Made by a program: the position numbers and the translations under genes | From: Chloroflexota bacterium | Lineage (GTDB): Bacteria; Chloroflexota; Anaerolineae; Anaerolineales; Villigracilaceae | Assembly: GCA_016235425.1 (NCBI GenBank) | Contig: JACRLC010000034.1 | Location: 1 to 48,553 of the forward strand | Direction: 5' to 3' | Length of the DNA stretch: 48,553 bases | The notes under the pieces: generated by a model | Database searches by the model: none | Seen by the model: only the letters and a program-made list of their open reading frames with translations | Told to the model about the DNA's origin: nothing | Part shown: positions 8,075 through 17,124 of the stretch, piece by piece | How the letters are laid out: the number at the start of each line of letters is the position of its first letter | Numbering within the stretch: the stretch's first letter is position 1

Positions 8075-8952
8075 TGAATCCCCTCGCTGCCCTCACGCAG
8101 ATCAATCTCAACGACCTCACCGCATCCTTCGGCTGGCAAAACCGGCCTCTTCTTTCACGCGCCCTTCGCAGGCTTTTCCGCCATCCCGCGCGGCGTTTTG
8201 CCGAATACATGTGGGAATTTGACTCGGCCATCGCGGACTGCGGATTAGCCGACGCCGCGCGCCTGTCACAGCGGCATTACGTTCGTGACGTGCGCGTCTT
8301 TTCGGACCCTCTGCCTGATTCCGCTTTTTTGGCATTATCCAACCACCCAGGCATGACTGACACCCTCTCGCTCTTTGCCGCGCTCAACCGGCAGGACTTG
8401 AAGATCATCGCCCTCGACCGCCCGTTTTTGAACGCGCTTCCCAACACGAGCAAACACCTCTTCTACGTCAAAGATGACTCTGCTTCACGCATGGGCCTCG
8501 TGAGACAGGTCAGTTCGCACCTGCGCGCAGGCGGCGCGGCGCTGACGTTCCCCGCGGGCCACATCGAACCCGATCCCGATGTGCACGATGGCGCACTCGA
8601 CTCATTGCAAACGTGGACGGATAGCGCGGCAGTTTTCATCCGCCTGGCTCCCAAAACTGCCGTGCTTCCTGTCTTAGTCCGCGGCGTGGTTTGGGAGAAG
8701 GCCGCGCGGCATCCGTTGTTGAAGATAAAAAAGACGAAGGATGAAAGAGAAAAACTCGCCGCCGCGCTTCAATTGCTCGTGCACGTCATGTGGAATATGC
8801 GTCCCGTCTCTGTGCGGGTGCAAATTGGCAGAGCGATTTACGCCAGAGATTTAGGCACAACTGAGACACAGGTTATCCATGAAGCCGTGTTGTGTGAGAT
8901 GGAAAGATTGATCGAGAACCCGCCTGAGGGCGAAGGGATGAGCGTATTATGA
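8074..8952 (+). CDS. PlsC-like acyltransferase
   Basis: A protein of about 292 residues with the acyltransferase signature HX4D (HPGMTD, His91/Asp96 from this start) and a second block FPAGHIEP resembling the substrate-binding FPEGT motif of glycerophosphate acyltransferases. No clear transmembrane helix is seen. The frame opens at a GTG at 8053, but a second GTG at 8074 overlaps the upstream stop by one base, which I prefer; no clear ribosome-binding site separates them. Its end overlaps the next gene by ATGA. It probably transfers an acyl chain to a glycerolipid-like acceptor; exact acceptor unknown. Confidence 0.75.
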   Translation: MNPLAALTQINLNDLTASFGWQNRPLLSRALRRLFRHPARRFAEYMWEFDSAIADCGLADAARLSQRHYVRDVRVFSDPLPDSAFLALSNHPGMTDTLSLFAALNRQDLKIIALDRPFLNALPNTSKHLFYVKDDSASRMGLVRQVSSHLRAGGAALTFPAGHIEPDPDVHDGALDSLQTWTDSAAVFIRLAPKTAVLPVLVRGVVWEKAARHPLLKIKKTKDEREKLAAALQLLVHVMWNMRPVSVRVQIGRAIYARDLGTTETQVIHEAVLCEMERLIENPPEGEGMSVL

Positions 8953-9986
8953 ACCCCTTCTTCATTCGGGAGATGGTCAGGGTGAAGGGAACGCGTATTT
9001 TTCGCGGCCTCGCGGTTTATTCTCTCCTCACTTCCCTTTTGTACTTCGCGCTTCGCAATGCGCCGCTGCCTGAAATTTGGGAAACGCTCAAACAACTGCG
9101 ACTCTGGCAAATCGCCGCGTTGATAATGCTGAATGCCGCCATCTATCTCCTCGTCACTTTGCGCTGGTGGCTGATCGTGAAAGCGGAGAAACGCGAATTG
9201 CCTCTCCTGCCCCTGCTTGCTGTGCGTGTGTCCGTGTTTGGGTTGAGTTATTTCACGTTCGGTCCGCAAGTGGGCGGCGAGCCGCTTCAAGTGTTGTACC
9301 TGCAACGCAAATATGGGATGACGTACACGCGCGCCACGTCCACCGTCATCATGGATAAACTGATCGAGTTTTTGGCAAATTTCTTTTTGCTGGGGCTTGG
9401 TTTAACGGCGGTCGTTCAGGCCGGGATTCTCTCCACAAACGGAAGCAGCCCGATCGTGAGTCTGATCGGGCTTGTCATCCTCATGATCTGGCCGCCCATT
9501 CACATCGCGTTATTGTTTCGGGGGATTTATCCGATCACATCGCTTTTGCGCGGACTGCCGTTCGTCAAAAAATCTGCGAAGGCCGTTCGTTTCATCGCGG
9601 CCTCCGAACGGATGGCCGGCGCGTTTTGCCGCCGTCATTTGGCGTACCTGATCTCTGCGATTTTCGTTTCGCTTTTCGCGGCAATGGGAATGGTGGGCGA
9701 GTTTTTCTTCATCACGTCGTTCCTGCAAATCGAGCTTTCATCCTGGCAAACCATTTCCGCATGGACGGCAAGTTGGCTGGCGTTTCTCGTACCATTGCCC
9801 GGCGGACTGGGCGCGCTCGAAGCAAGCCAGGTTTTTGCACTGGGCATGTTCAGTGTGCCGGCGGCCTCGGCGATCAGCGTGACGTTAATTTTGCGCGGGC
9901 GCGATTTATTGATCGGGGGAATTGGGTTGTTGCTGGCGGGTCAATCTGCGGGGACGCCCGCAAGAGAAGGCTCGTCGCCGTTGTAG
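8949..9986 (+). CDS. UPF0104/AglD-like flippase-type membrane protein
   Basis: A 345-residue integral membrane protein with about eight hydrophobic segments. Family motifs are visible: FGPQVGGEPLQVLYL near residue 100, then MDKLIEFLANFF, and VPLPGGLGALEAS near residue 285. This is the lysylphosphatidylglycerol synthase transmembrane-domain (LPG_synthase_TM) superfamily, which includes lipid flippases. There is no C-terminal aminoacyl-transferase domain. It is coupled to the acyltransferase by ATGA overlap. The last 46 bases overlap the end of the convergent MFS gene. With the two genes upstream it suggests synthesis and transfer of a modified lipid. Confidence 0.82.
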   Translation: MNPFFIREMVRVKGTRIFRGLAVYSLLTSLLYFALRNAPLPEIWETLKQLRLWQIAALIMLNAAIYLLVTLRWWLIVKAEKRELPLLPLLAVRVSVFGLSYFTFGPQVGGEPLQVLYLQRKYGMTYTRATSTVIMDKLIEFLANFFLLGLGLTAVVQAGILSTNGSSPIVSLIGLVILMIWPPIHIALLFRGIYPITSLLRGLPFVKKSAKAVRFIAASERMAGAFCRRHLAYLISAIFVSLFAAMGMVGEFFFITSFLQIELSSWQTISAWTASWLAFLVPLPGGLGALEASQVFALGMFSVPAASAISVTLILRGRDLLIGGIGLLLAGQSAGTPAREGSSPL

Positions 9987-11188
9987 TGGGTCAACTGCGG
10001 CCACTTCCACACGATCAGAAACAAGCCAACGATACAGCCGATCCCGCCGCTGATGACTGCGAACGGCGCGCCGAACAACTGCGCCACTGTTCCCGCTTCG
10101 ATCTCGCCGAGTTGCGGCCCGCCTTGAAAGAAGATTTGATTGACGCTGGTCATGCGCCCGCGGATATAATCCGGCGTTTGCAGTTGGCGGATGGTGTTGC
10201 GGATGATCGTGCTGACCGCGTCTGCCGCGCCGGTGGCTGCCAAAGCGCACCACGCGACGACGAAGAAACTGGTTCCGCCAAATAGAATGGTTGCCAGCCC
10301 AAACACAACCACCGAAACTATGAAAAGCTGTCCCTGCCTGCGAAGTTCCTTCACCTGCGAAATGACCAACGCGGCGATCACCGCGCCCACTGCCTGTGCG
10401 GCGGAGAGATAACCATACTCCACCACGCCGACGTTCAACACATCCTTTGCGATGATGGGCATGAGGGTGTTCGCCGAAGCAAAGAACGTCGCGACAAAAT
10501 CCAACAGCATGGACGAGAGAATGATGGGCTTGCTGAGGATGAAACGAATCCCTTCGCGAATGGATTGCACGCTCACGCCCGCGGCTTTCTCTGCAAACTT
10601 TTGCGGCACGTCGCCGATCATCACCAGCGCGAACAGGACCGCCACAAATGAGATGGCGTTGAAATAATAAACCGCTTCCTGTCCCGCAAATGCGATGACG
10701 AAGCCGGTGAGCGCCGGGCCAAGCACCGAGCCAATTTGAAATGATGTGAACGTCATGCTGAAGGCATTGGGCAGGTCTTTTTGCGGCACGAGGTTGGGGA
10801 TCAACGCCTGGCGCGCAGGCCCGTCAAAAGCAACGGCGACTGCCTGCAAGGCGGTCAACGCGTAAATGTGCCAGATGGTGATACTGCCAAACTGTGTGAG
10901 CAGGCCAAGGGCCAACGCGAGAAGCGCCGCGGAGCTTTGTGTAAAAAACAAAACATTGCGGCGGTTGGTTGAGTCCGCCAGCGCGCCGCCGATCAGGGAA
11001 AAGATGATGACCGGCAGGATGCGCGCGAGTCCGATCCCGCCAAGTGCGATGGGATTCTCGTTCAATTGGTTGATATGCCAAAATAAAGCCCAGATTTGCA
11101 TCTGGGTCCCCGTGATCGAGATTAATTGTCCAAGCCAGAGGTAGAAGAATTTTTTGTGCTTGAGTGAGGGTGGGATATGCAGGGTCAT
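9941..11188 (-). CDS. MFS exporter, EntS-like (MFS_3)
   Basis: A 415-residue major facilitator protein with twelve hydrophobic segments. Characteristic features are LWLGQLISITGTQMQ in the first helix and GGALADSTNRRNVLF after helix two. In the fourth helix region it has AFDGPARQALIPNLV, a hallmark of the EntS/MFS_3 group of exporters for siderophores and small hydrophobic compounds. It is the last gene of a minus-strand run, 26 bases after nadE, and overlaps the convergent flippase gene by 46 bases. Substrate unknown. Confidence 0.9.
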   Translation of the reverse strand: MTLHIPPSLKHKKFFYLWLGQLISITGTQMQIWALFWHINQLNENPIALGGIGLARILPVIIFSLIGGALADSTNRRNVLFFTQSSAALLALALGLLTQFGSITIWHIYALTALQAVAVAFDGPARQALIPNLVPQKDLPNAFSMTFTSFQIGSVLGPALTGFVIAFAGQEAVYYFNAISFVAVLFALVMIGDVPQKFAEKAAGVSVQSIREGIRFILSKPIILSSMLLDFVATFFASANTLMPIIAKDVLNVGVVEYGYLSAAQAVGAVIAALVISQVKELRRQGQLFIVSVVVFGLATILFGGTSFFVVAWCALAATGAADAVSTIIRNTIRQLQTPDYIRGRMTSVNQIFFQGGPQLGEIEAGTVAQLFGAPFAVISGGIGCIVGLFLIVWKWPQLTHYNGDEPSLAGVPAD

Positions 11189-11214
11189 TATTACCGGTCA
11201 GGAGTTATCAGTGT

Positions 11215-12039
11215 CTACGTTCCCCAATCTCGAAGATATAAAAAGTCATAGCCAACCGTGCGGTTGCTGAGTTTTGCAATCGGCGGCTGCATACGCTTGA
11301 ACTGGCTGCGGCGCACGCGCTTAACGACAACGTCAACGAACTTCGCGTCGAAGCCCGCCTCCACGCACTCCTGCGGACTGTAACGCTCGTCCACCAGCAG
11401 GTAGAGCAGTTGATCCACTTCCGCATAAGTGAAGCCGAGTTCGCCTTCGTCCGTCTGGCCCTCCCACAAATCGGCGGAAGGCGCCTTGTCAATGATCGGC
11501 TGCGGGACACCCAGCGCCTGCGAAAGTTGCCGCACCTGCGTTTTGTAAAGGTCGCCGATCGGGTTGATGGCGGAGGCAGAATCGCCCCATTGGGTGCTGT
11601 AACCGAGCAGGATCTCAGTTTTGTTGCTGGTGCCGACGGCAAGGCCCTTGAATACTTCGGATTGATCGTACAGGACGATCATCCGCGCCCGCGCCATCAG
11701 ATTGCCTTTGCGCGTTTTGGACATCTGCGGATCGCGCTCGAACAATGGATCAACCATTGGTGTGATGTCAATCGTCTCACTGCGGACCTTGAACTGGTCC
11801 ACCAACAATTGAGCATGTTCCAGCGAATCGGGCGAGGACGTGCGGTACGGCAGGCGCAAAGCCAGGACATTTTCCGCGCCCAAGGCCTCCACCGTTAACG
11901 CAAGCGACAGGGCCGAATCCAGTCCACCCGAAAGATTGATGACCGCACGCGAGTAATCCGCGCGTGTGATCTCGCTTTTGATAAAAGCCGTGAGGATGGT
12001 GCGGGCAAGGTTGGTATTGATGGAGAGATCAATTTTCAT
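11215..12039 (-). CDS. nadE: NAD+ synthetase (synthetase subunit)
   Basis: A 274-residue N-type ATP pyrophosphatase. The P-loop SGGLDSAL starts at residue 37. Further motifs are KGNLMARARMIVLYD, VGTSNKTEILLGY, TQWGDSASAINPIGDLYKTQ and KAPSADLWEGQTDE, all typical of NadE. It forms NAD+ from deamido-NAD+, ATP and ammonia. Like ammonia-dependent enzymes it lacks a fused glutaminase, but a nitrilase-fold gene with the glutaminase-domain residues sits six bases upstream. The two probably make a glutamine-dependent complex. Confidence 0.95.
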   Translation of the reverse strand: MKIDLSINTNLARTILTAFIKSEITRADYSRAVINLSGGLDSALSLALTVEALGAENVLALRLPYRTSSPDSLEHAQLLVDQFKVRSETIDITPMVDPLFERDPQMSKTRKGNLMARARMIVLYDQSEVFKGLAVGTSNKTEILLGYSTQWGDSASAINPIGDLYKTQVRQLSQALGVPQPIIDKAPSADLWEGQTDEGELGFTYAEVDQLLYLLVDERYSPQECVEAGFDAKFVDVVVKRVRRSQFKRMQPPIAKLSNRTVGYDFLYLRDWGT

Positions 12040-12045
12040 ACAAAG

Positions 12046-12894
12046 TTACTTGGAGAGAATACGATCCAGTTCCTTTTGCACAAGATTTGTCCGTTCGTCC
12101 CTTAACAGCGGAAGCCGCGCCCGTGTCCGGCGTAATTGATTCAAATCAAGTGAGGCAACGGTCAAGGCTTCTTCAAAGTAGGGCCCCTGTGCGATCAGTT
12201 CACCGTTGGGATCGTACGCGACCGCCCCGCCCCAGAAAAGCAGGCCATCTTCATAGCCGACGCGATTGCTGTGCGCCACAAAGGACGTGAACATGCTGGC
12301 GTAGGCCTTGGTCACACGCTCCACCCAGCGGGCAGATTCGAGTTTTTCCTTGTCGTTCAGGCCGCGCCCTGGGGAGGCGGAGGAGAAAAGCATGATGTCC
12401 GCGCCATCGAGCCAGAGTAAATATGGCGGCGAAGCGTGCCAGAAATCTTCACAAATGAGCATGCCCACGCGGCCAAAGCGCGTGTCGAACGAACGGACCG
12501 AGTCACCCCAGGCGAAGAAGCGGCCCTCGTCAAAGAGGCCATAGGTGGGCAGGTAAACTTTGTGATGAACATGGAGCGTCCGTCCGCCGGAGAGGTAGGC
12601 GGAGGCAATGTAAAAGCGGTGACGGGAGTCTTCATCAACGAATCCAACTACAAGGTCCAGATCGTGACTCGCTTTGAGGAGATGTTTGAAAACGGGATCG
12701 TCCTCCGTCGGCTTGTGTGCGACGGTGGCGACGAGGTCCTGTAAAACATATCCGGTTAAAGAGAGTTCGGGGAATACGAGCAGGTCAGCTTTCCGGGCTT
12801 TGGCCTGCTCGATCAAGTCCAGGTGCTTTTCCAGGTTGGACTGAACGTCCCCCAGCTTGGTTGCGATTTGGGCGAGGGCAAGGTTGATCTGCAT
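12046..12894 (-). CDS. Nitrilase-fold glutaminase partner of NadE
   Basis: A 282-residue carbon-nitrogen hydrolase. The catalytic triad is visible as E43 (FPELSLTGY), K112 (HHKVYLPTYG) and C148 (MLICEDFWH). The stretch LPTYGLFDEGRFF and the CEDFWH form match the N-terminal glutaminase domain of fused glutamine-dependent NAD synthetases more than stand-alone nitrilases. It likely releases ammonia from glutamine for the adjacent NadE, with which it is co-transcribed. The alternative, an independent amidohydrolase, is less likely given position and motif. Confidence 0.85.
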   Translation of the reverse strand: MQINLALAQIATKLGDVQSNLEKHLDLIEQAKARKADLLVFPELSLTGYVLQDLVATVAHKPTEDDPVFKHLLKASHDLDLVVGFVDEDSRHRFYIASAYLSGGRTLHVHHKVYLPTYGLFDEGRFFAWGDSVRSFDTRFGRVGMLICEDFWHASPPYLLWLDGADIMLFSSASPGRGLNDKEKLESARWVERVTKAYASMFTSFVAHSNRVGYEDGLLFWGGAVAYDPNGELIAQGPYFEEALTVASLDLNQLRRTRARLPLLRDERTNLVQKELDRILSK

Positions 12895-12919
12895 TGTTTG
12901 AATCTTACCACCAAATTTT

Positions 12920-12951
12920 AGACCCTAAAGGTCTTGTTACCTTTAGGGTCT
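12920..12951. repeat. AGACCCTAAAGGT palindrome
   Basis: A perfect 13-bp inverted repeat (agaccctaaaggt / acctttagggtct) with a six-base loop lies between tRNA-Ser and the nitrilase gene. The same arms border a longer element at 32117-32212, so it belongs to a dispersed family. On the minus strand the hairpin is followed by taaaattt and may end tRNA transcription. Confidence 0.6.
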
Positions 12952-12956
12952 TTCAG

Positions 12957-13044
12957 CGGAGAGGGAGGGATTCGAACCCTCGGTGGACACGAGGCCCACA
13001 ACGGTTTTCGAGACCGTCCCATTCAACCACTCTGGCACCTCCCC
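12957..13044 (-). tRNA. tRNA-Ser (CGA)
   Basis: An 88-nt cloverleaf can be folded on the minus strand. The acceptor stem GGGGAGG pairs with CCTCTCC (one G-T pair). The anticodon stem ACGGT/ACCGT holds the loop CTCGAAA, giving anticodon CGA. A long class II variable arm fits serine, and the T arm is GAGGG-TTCGAAT-CCCTC. The discriminator base is G and the CCA end is not encoded. It reads UCG codons. Confidence 0.95.
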
Positions 13045-13064
13045 AGTGCGGGCGAAATTATAAC

Positions 13065-14459
13065 CTAAATTTCCACGCTCTCATGCAAATCAGGGTAGTG
13101 GACACACTCCATTCCCTTCGTCTTCAGCATTTCCTTCAAGGCCATGGCCGGTGTCTCTTCGCCATGCACAAGGAAAATCTGTTTCAGGCGTCCATTCGAG
13201 GCAAGGGCATACTCGGTGAGCAAATCCTGTCCCGCATGAGCAGACAGGCCGCCAATCGTGGCAACCTCGCATTTGCGCTTATACACTTCCCCGTAAATTT
13301 TCACCTGATTCTCGCGGTCCGCAAGACGGCGCCCGAGCGTGTGCGGCGCCTGCCACGAGGCAATGCAAACGGTATTGTTCGGGTTTTCGATATTGTTACG
13401 CAAGTGATGCAAAATGCGGCCGGTTTCCGCCATGCCGGAGGCCGAGATGATCACCATCGGATCTTTGCGCTCATTCAACGCCTTGGATTCATCCACCGAC
13501 TTGATATAAGTCAGCATTTTGAAATCCAGCGCAGGATGACGCGCCTCCCGGACAAATTCGCGCGTCTCGGGATCGAAACATTCGGGATGATCCTTGAAGA
13601 CCTGTGTGGTATTCACCGCCAGCGGACTATCCACGTAAACAGGTATGGACGGCACATCCCCATCATGCATCATTTGATTTAAGTCATAAACAAGTTCCTG
13701 TGTGCGTCCAACGGCAAAGGCAGGTACGATCACTTTTCCGCCGCGACCCACCGTGCGCTTCACAACATCGCGGAATTCCACAAAAGCGGCTTCGGGATCG
13801 CGATGCGGCTTATCGCCATACGTGCTTTCCATGACCATATAGTCCACCGCATCAGGCAAAACCGGGTCACGCAGGAGCGGCAATTTGAACCTGCCTATAT
13901 CCCCTGAAAACCAGATACGAAGTTTTCGCCCCTTTTCTTCGATCTCCAAAGAAACCGCCGCCGAGCCGAGAATATGACCTGCCTCCACAAAGCGCGCGAT
14001 GACACCCGGCACAGGTTCGAATTCCACGTCATAATCCACGCCGCGGAAATATTGCGCCACCTCCTCCGCATCCCATTGCGTATAAAGCGGCTCAATCGGG
14101 CCGTTCCCGCGCCGCGAAGGTTTCTTGTTTACAAACTTTGCATCCGCTTCCTGAATGTGTCCCGAATCACTTAACATGATGTTGGAGAGGTCAACTGTGG
14201 CCCTCGTTGCGTAAATCGGCCCATCATAGCCCCGCCTCACAAGATTGGGCAAATTTCCCGAATGGTCAATGTGAGCGTGCGAAAGGATCACCGCGTTCAC
14301 ACTGCGCGGATCAAAAGGAAAGTTCAGGTTGCGCTCGTAAGTTTCCGAGCGCCGGCCCTGATACAGCCCGCAATCCAGCAATAACTTCGAGCCGTTGATC
14401 TCCAGCAAGTGCTGGCTTCCCGTCACAGTGTGCGCCGCGCCGTGAAATCTAATTTGCAT
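13065..14459 (-). CDS. MBL-fold/beta-CASP RNA-processing nuclease
   Basis: A 464-residue metallo-beta-lactamase protein of the CPSF73/YSH1-like class. Metal ligands are in HAHIDH (H61, H63, D65, H66), with further motifs FVEAGHILGSAAV and FSGDIGRF. The beta-CASP part holds VMESTYGDKPH and VIVPAFAVGRTQELVY, and the C-terminal RNA-specificity domain has VATIGGLSAHAGQ and FLVHGE. It probably cuts or trims RNA in the cytoplasm. I start at the ATG ending at 14459, which has ggagg five bases upstream, rather than the TTG four codons earlier. It overlaps the end of the RNase D gene by 11 bases, linking two RNA-processing enzymes. Confidence 0.9.
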   Translation of the reverse strand: MQIRFHGAAHTVTGSQHLLEINGSKLLLDCGLYQGRRSETYERNLNFPFDPRSVNAVILSHAHIDHSGNLPNLVRRGYDGPIYATRATVDLSNIMLSDSGHIQEADAKFVNKKPSRRGNGPIEPLYTQWDAEEVAQYFRGVDYDVEFEPVPGVIARFVEAGHILGSAAVSLEIEEKGRKLRIWFSGDIGRFKLPLLRDPVLPDAVDYMVMESTYGDKPHRDPEAAFVEFRDVVKRTVGRGGKVIVPAFAVGRTQELVYDLNQMMHDGDVPSIPVYVDSPLAVNTTQVFKDHPECFDPETREFVREARHPALDFKMLTYIKSVDESKALNERKDPMVIISASGMAETGRILHHLRNNIENPNNTVCIASWQAPHTLGRRLADRENQVKIYGEVYKRKCEVATIGGLSAHAGQDLLTEYALASNGRLKQIFLVHGEETPAMALKEMLKTKGMECVHYPDLHESVEI

Positions 14460-15588
14460 CGCCGCCTCCAAGCAGTTTCAATATCTGGCTTCCATATTGT
14501 TCCAGGCGCGAAGGGGTGGCGTTCAACATCGCTTCCAGTTCACGCCGGTTCTTTGGCGGCTTCTCCGCCAGCGCAAATACAAAAGGCCTCGGCAGGACGA
14601 TATCCGACTCGACACCCAATTCCTGCCCGACCTTCTTTCTCCACTCTTTCAATTTTTCAAGCCGACGAAGAACCGCATCATCCTGACGTTTGGCAGGCTT
14701 CCGTTTCACCAGCGGGGCATCCAGCCCGCGGCTGATCGCCGTTAAGACGTGATCCCCCCACAATCGGATTTGCCGTTCACTCAAACCAATCCCGGCCAAA
14801 TCCACTTTATGGCTTGGGAGATTGTGCGCAAGTTCGATCAACAGGTCGTCAATAACCACCTTATACGGCGGACGGTTCAACTTTTTCGCTTCCGCATCAC
14901 GCCACCTGCACAACTCCGCCAGAATGGTCAACTCGCGCTGGGAAATATCCTTGCGTGCGGCAAAGCGTTCCCACGTCTCACCATTGACTTTCTGCTTCGA
15001 TTCTTCAGAATTACAGGCGCGTGCGAAATCCTCCTGCGCCAGGAGCCAGCGGCCCTTCTCGCGCAACTCCTTCTCCATTACGTCACGCAAATCGAACAGG
15101 TAATGTGTATCGAGCCGCGCGTAATGGATCTGTTCCCTCGTCAGCGGGCGCGCCGCCCAGTCCGCTTTTTGGTGGCGTTTATCAATTTGAATGCCGAATT
15201 TCTCGCCGAGCAGTCTATCCAAACCGACGGCCGGATAACCGATCGTACGCGCCGCCTGCATCGTATCGAACAGGTTCGCGAATTTGAAGCCAAAATCGCG
15301 GCGCAGGCAGATCAGGTCATATTCGGCGGCGTGGAAGATTTTTTCGATTTTCGGATTTTCGAAAATAGGACCGAGCGCGCCCAGTTCTTTCAATTCAAGC
15401 GGATCCACCAGGTAATCCACTCGCGGCGATGAAAACTGCATCAAACAGACCTGCTCACGATAGGCATGCAAACTGTTCGACTCGGTGTCGACCGCGATGC
15501 TTTCCTGGGACGATAGATCGTCAAGCATACGAGACAGTAAATGTTTTGTGTTCACCCATACAGGCGGAGGAAGGGCAGCGATATCCAT
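14449..15588 (-). CDS. rnd: Ribonuclease D
   Basis: A 379-residue 3'-5' exoribonuclease. The DEDDy residues are visible: DTESNSLH (ExoI, D34/E36), HAAEYDLICLRRD (ExoII), and YARLDTHYLFDLRD (ExoIII). HRDC-like helices follow (REL and LCRWRDAEAKKLNRP, then a second helical domain). It trims tRNA and other RNA 3' ends. The frame opens at a TTG at 15621, with ATGs at 15597 and 15588. No start has a ribosome-binding site. A TATAAT lies seven bases before the 15588 ATG, which favours a leaderless start there. The gene overlaps the MBL nuclease downstream. Confidence 0.88.
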   Translation of the reverse strand: MDIAALPPPVWVNTKHLLSRMLDDLSSQESIAVDTESNSLHAYREQVCLMQFSSPRVDYLVDPLELKELGALGPIFENPKIEKIFHAAEYDLICLRRDFGFKFANLFDTMQAARTIGYPAVGLDRLLGEKFGIQIDKRHQKADWAARPLTREQIHYARLDTHYLFDLRDVMEKELREKGRWLLAQEDFARACNSEESKQKVNGETWERFAARKDISQRELTILAELCRWRDAEAKKLNRPPYKVVIDDLLIELAHNLPSHKVDLAGIGLSERQIRLWGDHVLTAISRGLDAPLVKRKPAKRQDDAVLRRLEKLKEWRKKVGQELGVESDIVLPRPFVFALAEKPPKNRRELEAMLNATPSRLEQYGSQILKLLGGGDAN

Positions 15589-15648
15589 TGCAGGCATTAT
15601 ATCTTGTGACGGGAGTTTCAATATTACTCGTTTCAGAATTGGCGGGTT

Positions 15649-16659
15649 TTATGACGAAAGATTCAACCGACGGATCAGGGCATCGTACGCCTTTTGCGAA
15701 TAATAACAGACGACCAATACAATGATGGAACCCGGCAACAGCCGCACCCAAACCACGTCCCTGCTCAGGATGCCCCATTGAAAACCCGCGGCAATCTCCC
15801 AAATGGGACGGTGATACAAGTAGGCAAAGTACGAAGCGCCTGAGATCGGCCCCCAAATTTTCCAACCGGATATCCCGGCCCTGAAAATCCTCAGCCAAAG
15901 AAGCGCCCAACTGAGAATGTAAATATCAACTGCCAGGAAATATTGCCATGAATAGAAGTCATATCCCCTGGCCTGGACGAACCAAAACAGGAAAAACCCA
16001 AGCGCGGCAAAGATAAAGCTGAAAACAAAATGGATCGAGAAAAACCATTCAAACACTTTCTCATTCCGCGAGAAATAGATGCCCACCGTGAAAATAAAAA
16101 GATATTCTAAAAAGCGGCCGTCTATTAGACCGGTGAGCCGGTTGATTAGATATGCCAAGCCAAATATGAAAAGCGCACTCAAAAACAATTTCACACTGGA
16201 CAATGTTTTTACGAACACAAAGGCAAAAATGACGTAAAAGGCCATCAAAACACTGACATACCACAAAGTAAGCAACTGCTTGGTGAAAACGGGCGAGAAT
16301 ATGAATTGCAGGTTCAATAGATAAACGGCCCAATCCCTGCGCCGCATGGAATACTCCAAAATGAGAACGAACAATATCACTGCCAGCAGATAGGGAGGAT
16401 AGATGCGGACCATTTTGGATTTAAAAAATGCGAATATGCCTCTTTCCCGCCTGCGAAAGGACGCATCCGCAAAATAACCGGCCATGAAGTAAAACGATCC
16501 CAACAGGAACCCGCCGACATAATTTCCAACCGGCTCCAACACAACACTGCCAAACTGACGGGAGAATACTTCACTGTGCAGGATCAGGAGCAGAATGATG
16601 GATACCGCCCGCAAAGCATCGAACTCAGGGAGTTTGTTTTTAGCAGGGTCTTGTGTCAC
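15649..16659 (-). CDS. Acyltransferase family 3 membrane protein
   Basis: A 336-residue protein with about ten transmembrane helices. The N-terminus PEFDALRAVSIILLLILHSEVF carries the family's conserved Arg and His in helix one. A conserved R-R pair follows (FRRRERGIFAFFKSKMVRIYPPYL). This is the OafA/NodX-like AT-3 family that O-acylates sugars of envelope polymers. The GTG start at 16659 has cggaga nine bases upstream. It begins 13 bases after the GNAT stop codon and is probably co-transcribed. Acceptor unknown. Confidence 0.88.
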   Translation of the reverse strand: MTQDPAKNKLPEFDALRAVSIILLLILHSEVFSRQFGSVVLEPVGNYVGGFLLGSFYFMAGYFADASFRRRERGIFAFFKSKMVRIYPPYLLAVILFVLILEYSMRRRDWAVYLLNLQFIFSPVFTKQLLTLWYVSVLMAFYVIFAFVFVKTLSSVKLFLSALFIFGLAYLINRLTGLIDGRFLEYLFIFTVGIYFSRNEKVFEWFFSIHFVFSFIFAALGFFLFWFVQARGYDFYSWQYFLAVDIYILSWALLWLRIFRAGISGWKIWGPISGASYFAYLYHRPIWEIAAGFQWGILSRDVVWVRLLPGSIIVLVVCYYSQKAYDALIRRLNLSS

Positions 16660-16672
16660 GAAATGATCTCCG

Positions 16673-17107
16673 TTATTGCAATGCCTTTTCCATCACCATG
16701 CCGTCCTCGCCGTCATTGTAATAAGTCTTCCAGATATCGAACGTTGCGTAACCCTCTTTTTCGTACATTGCAATGGCCCCGGTGTTCGACAGTCTCACCG
16801 TCAACCGCACACGCGGGACATTTAACTTGTCCTCGCAAGCGCGCAACAAAGCGCGGCCAATGCCGCGTCGCTGGTAGCCTGGATCAACCCCAATGGTGGC
16901 GATCCAGGCCCACCCGTCGCGCGGACGCGGGTCTCCAGCCACGAATCCGACCATTTGGCCGTCCACCATTGCCTTAAGTCTGATCACTTCGGGGAAGGTC
17001 AAAACCGCGATCAAATCCAACAGGGGCCAGGCGTCTTTATCAAAGCAGGCATGTTCAAGTTTGCGGAGCGCGCCCAGGTCGCGCAGGGATGCAGTCGTTA
17101 TTTCCAT
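16673..17107 (-). CDS. GNAT-family N-acetyltransferase, RimI-like
   Basis: A 144-residue GNAT domain. The acetyl-CoA-binding motif A is IGVDPGYQRRGIGRALL with the pyrophosphate loop Q-R-R-G-I-G. Before it lies the strand MVGFVAGDP and after it LTVRLSNTGAIAMYEKEGY, as in RimI-type protein acetyltransferases. Single-domain length is normal. The gene heads a short transcription unit with the acyltransferase downstream. The substrate could be a protein N-terminus or a small amine. Confidence 0.88.
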   Translation of the reverse strand: MEITTASLRDLGALRKLEHACFDKDAWPLLDLIAVLTFPEVIRLKAMVDGQMVGFVAGDPRPRDGWAWIATIGVDPGYQRRGIGRALLRACEDKLNVPRVRLTVRLSNTGAIAMYEKEGYATFDIWKTYYNDGEDGMVMEKALQ

Positions 17108-17124
17108 GAGTCAGGCGATTGTAT

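Noticed and set aside
15596-15620. Full promoter before RNase D with TTGAAA as -35
   Set aside because: The TTGAAA to TATAAT spacing is only 14 bases, too short; I keep only the -10 box as evidence.
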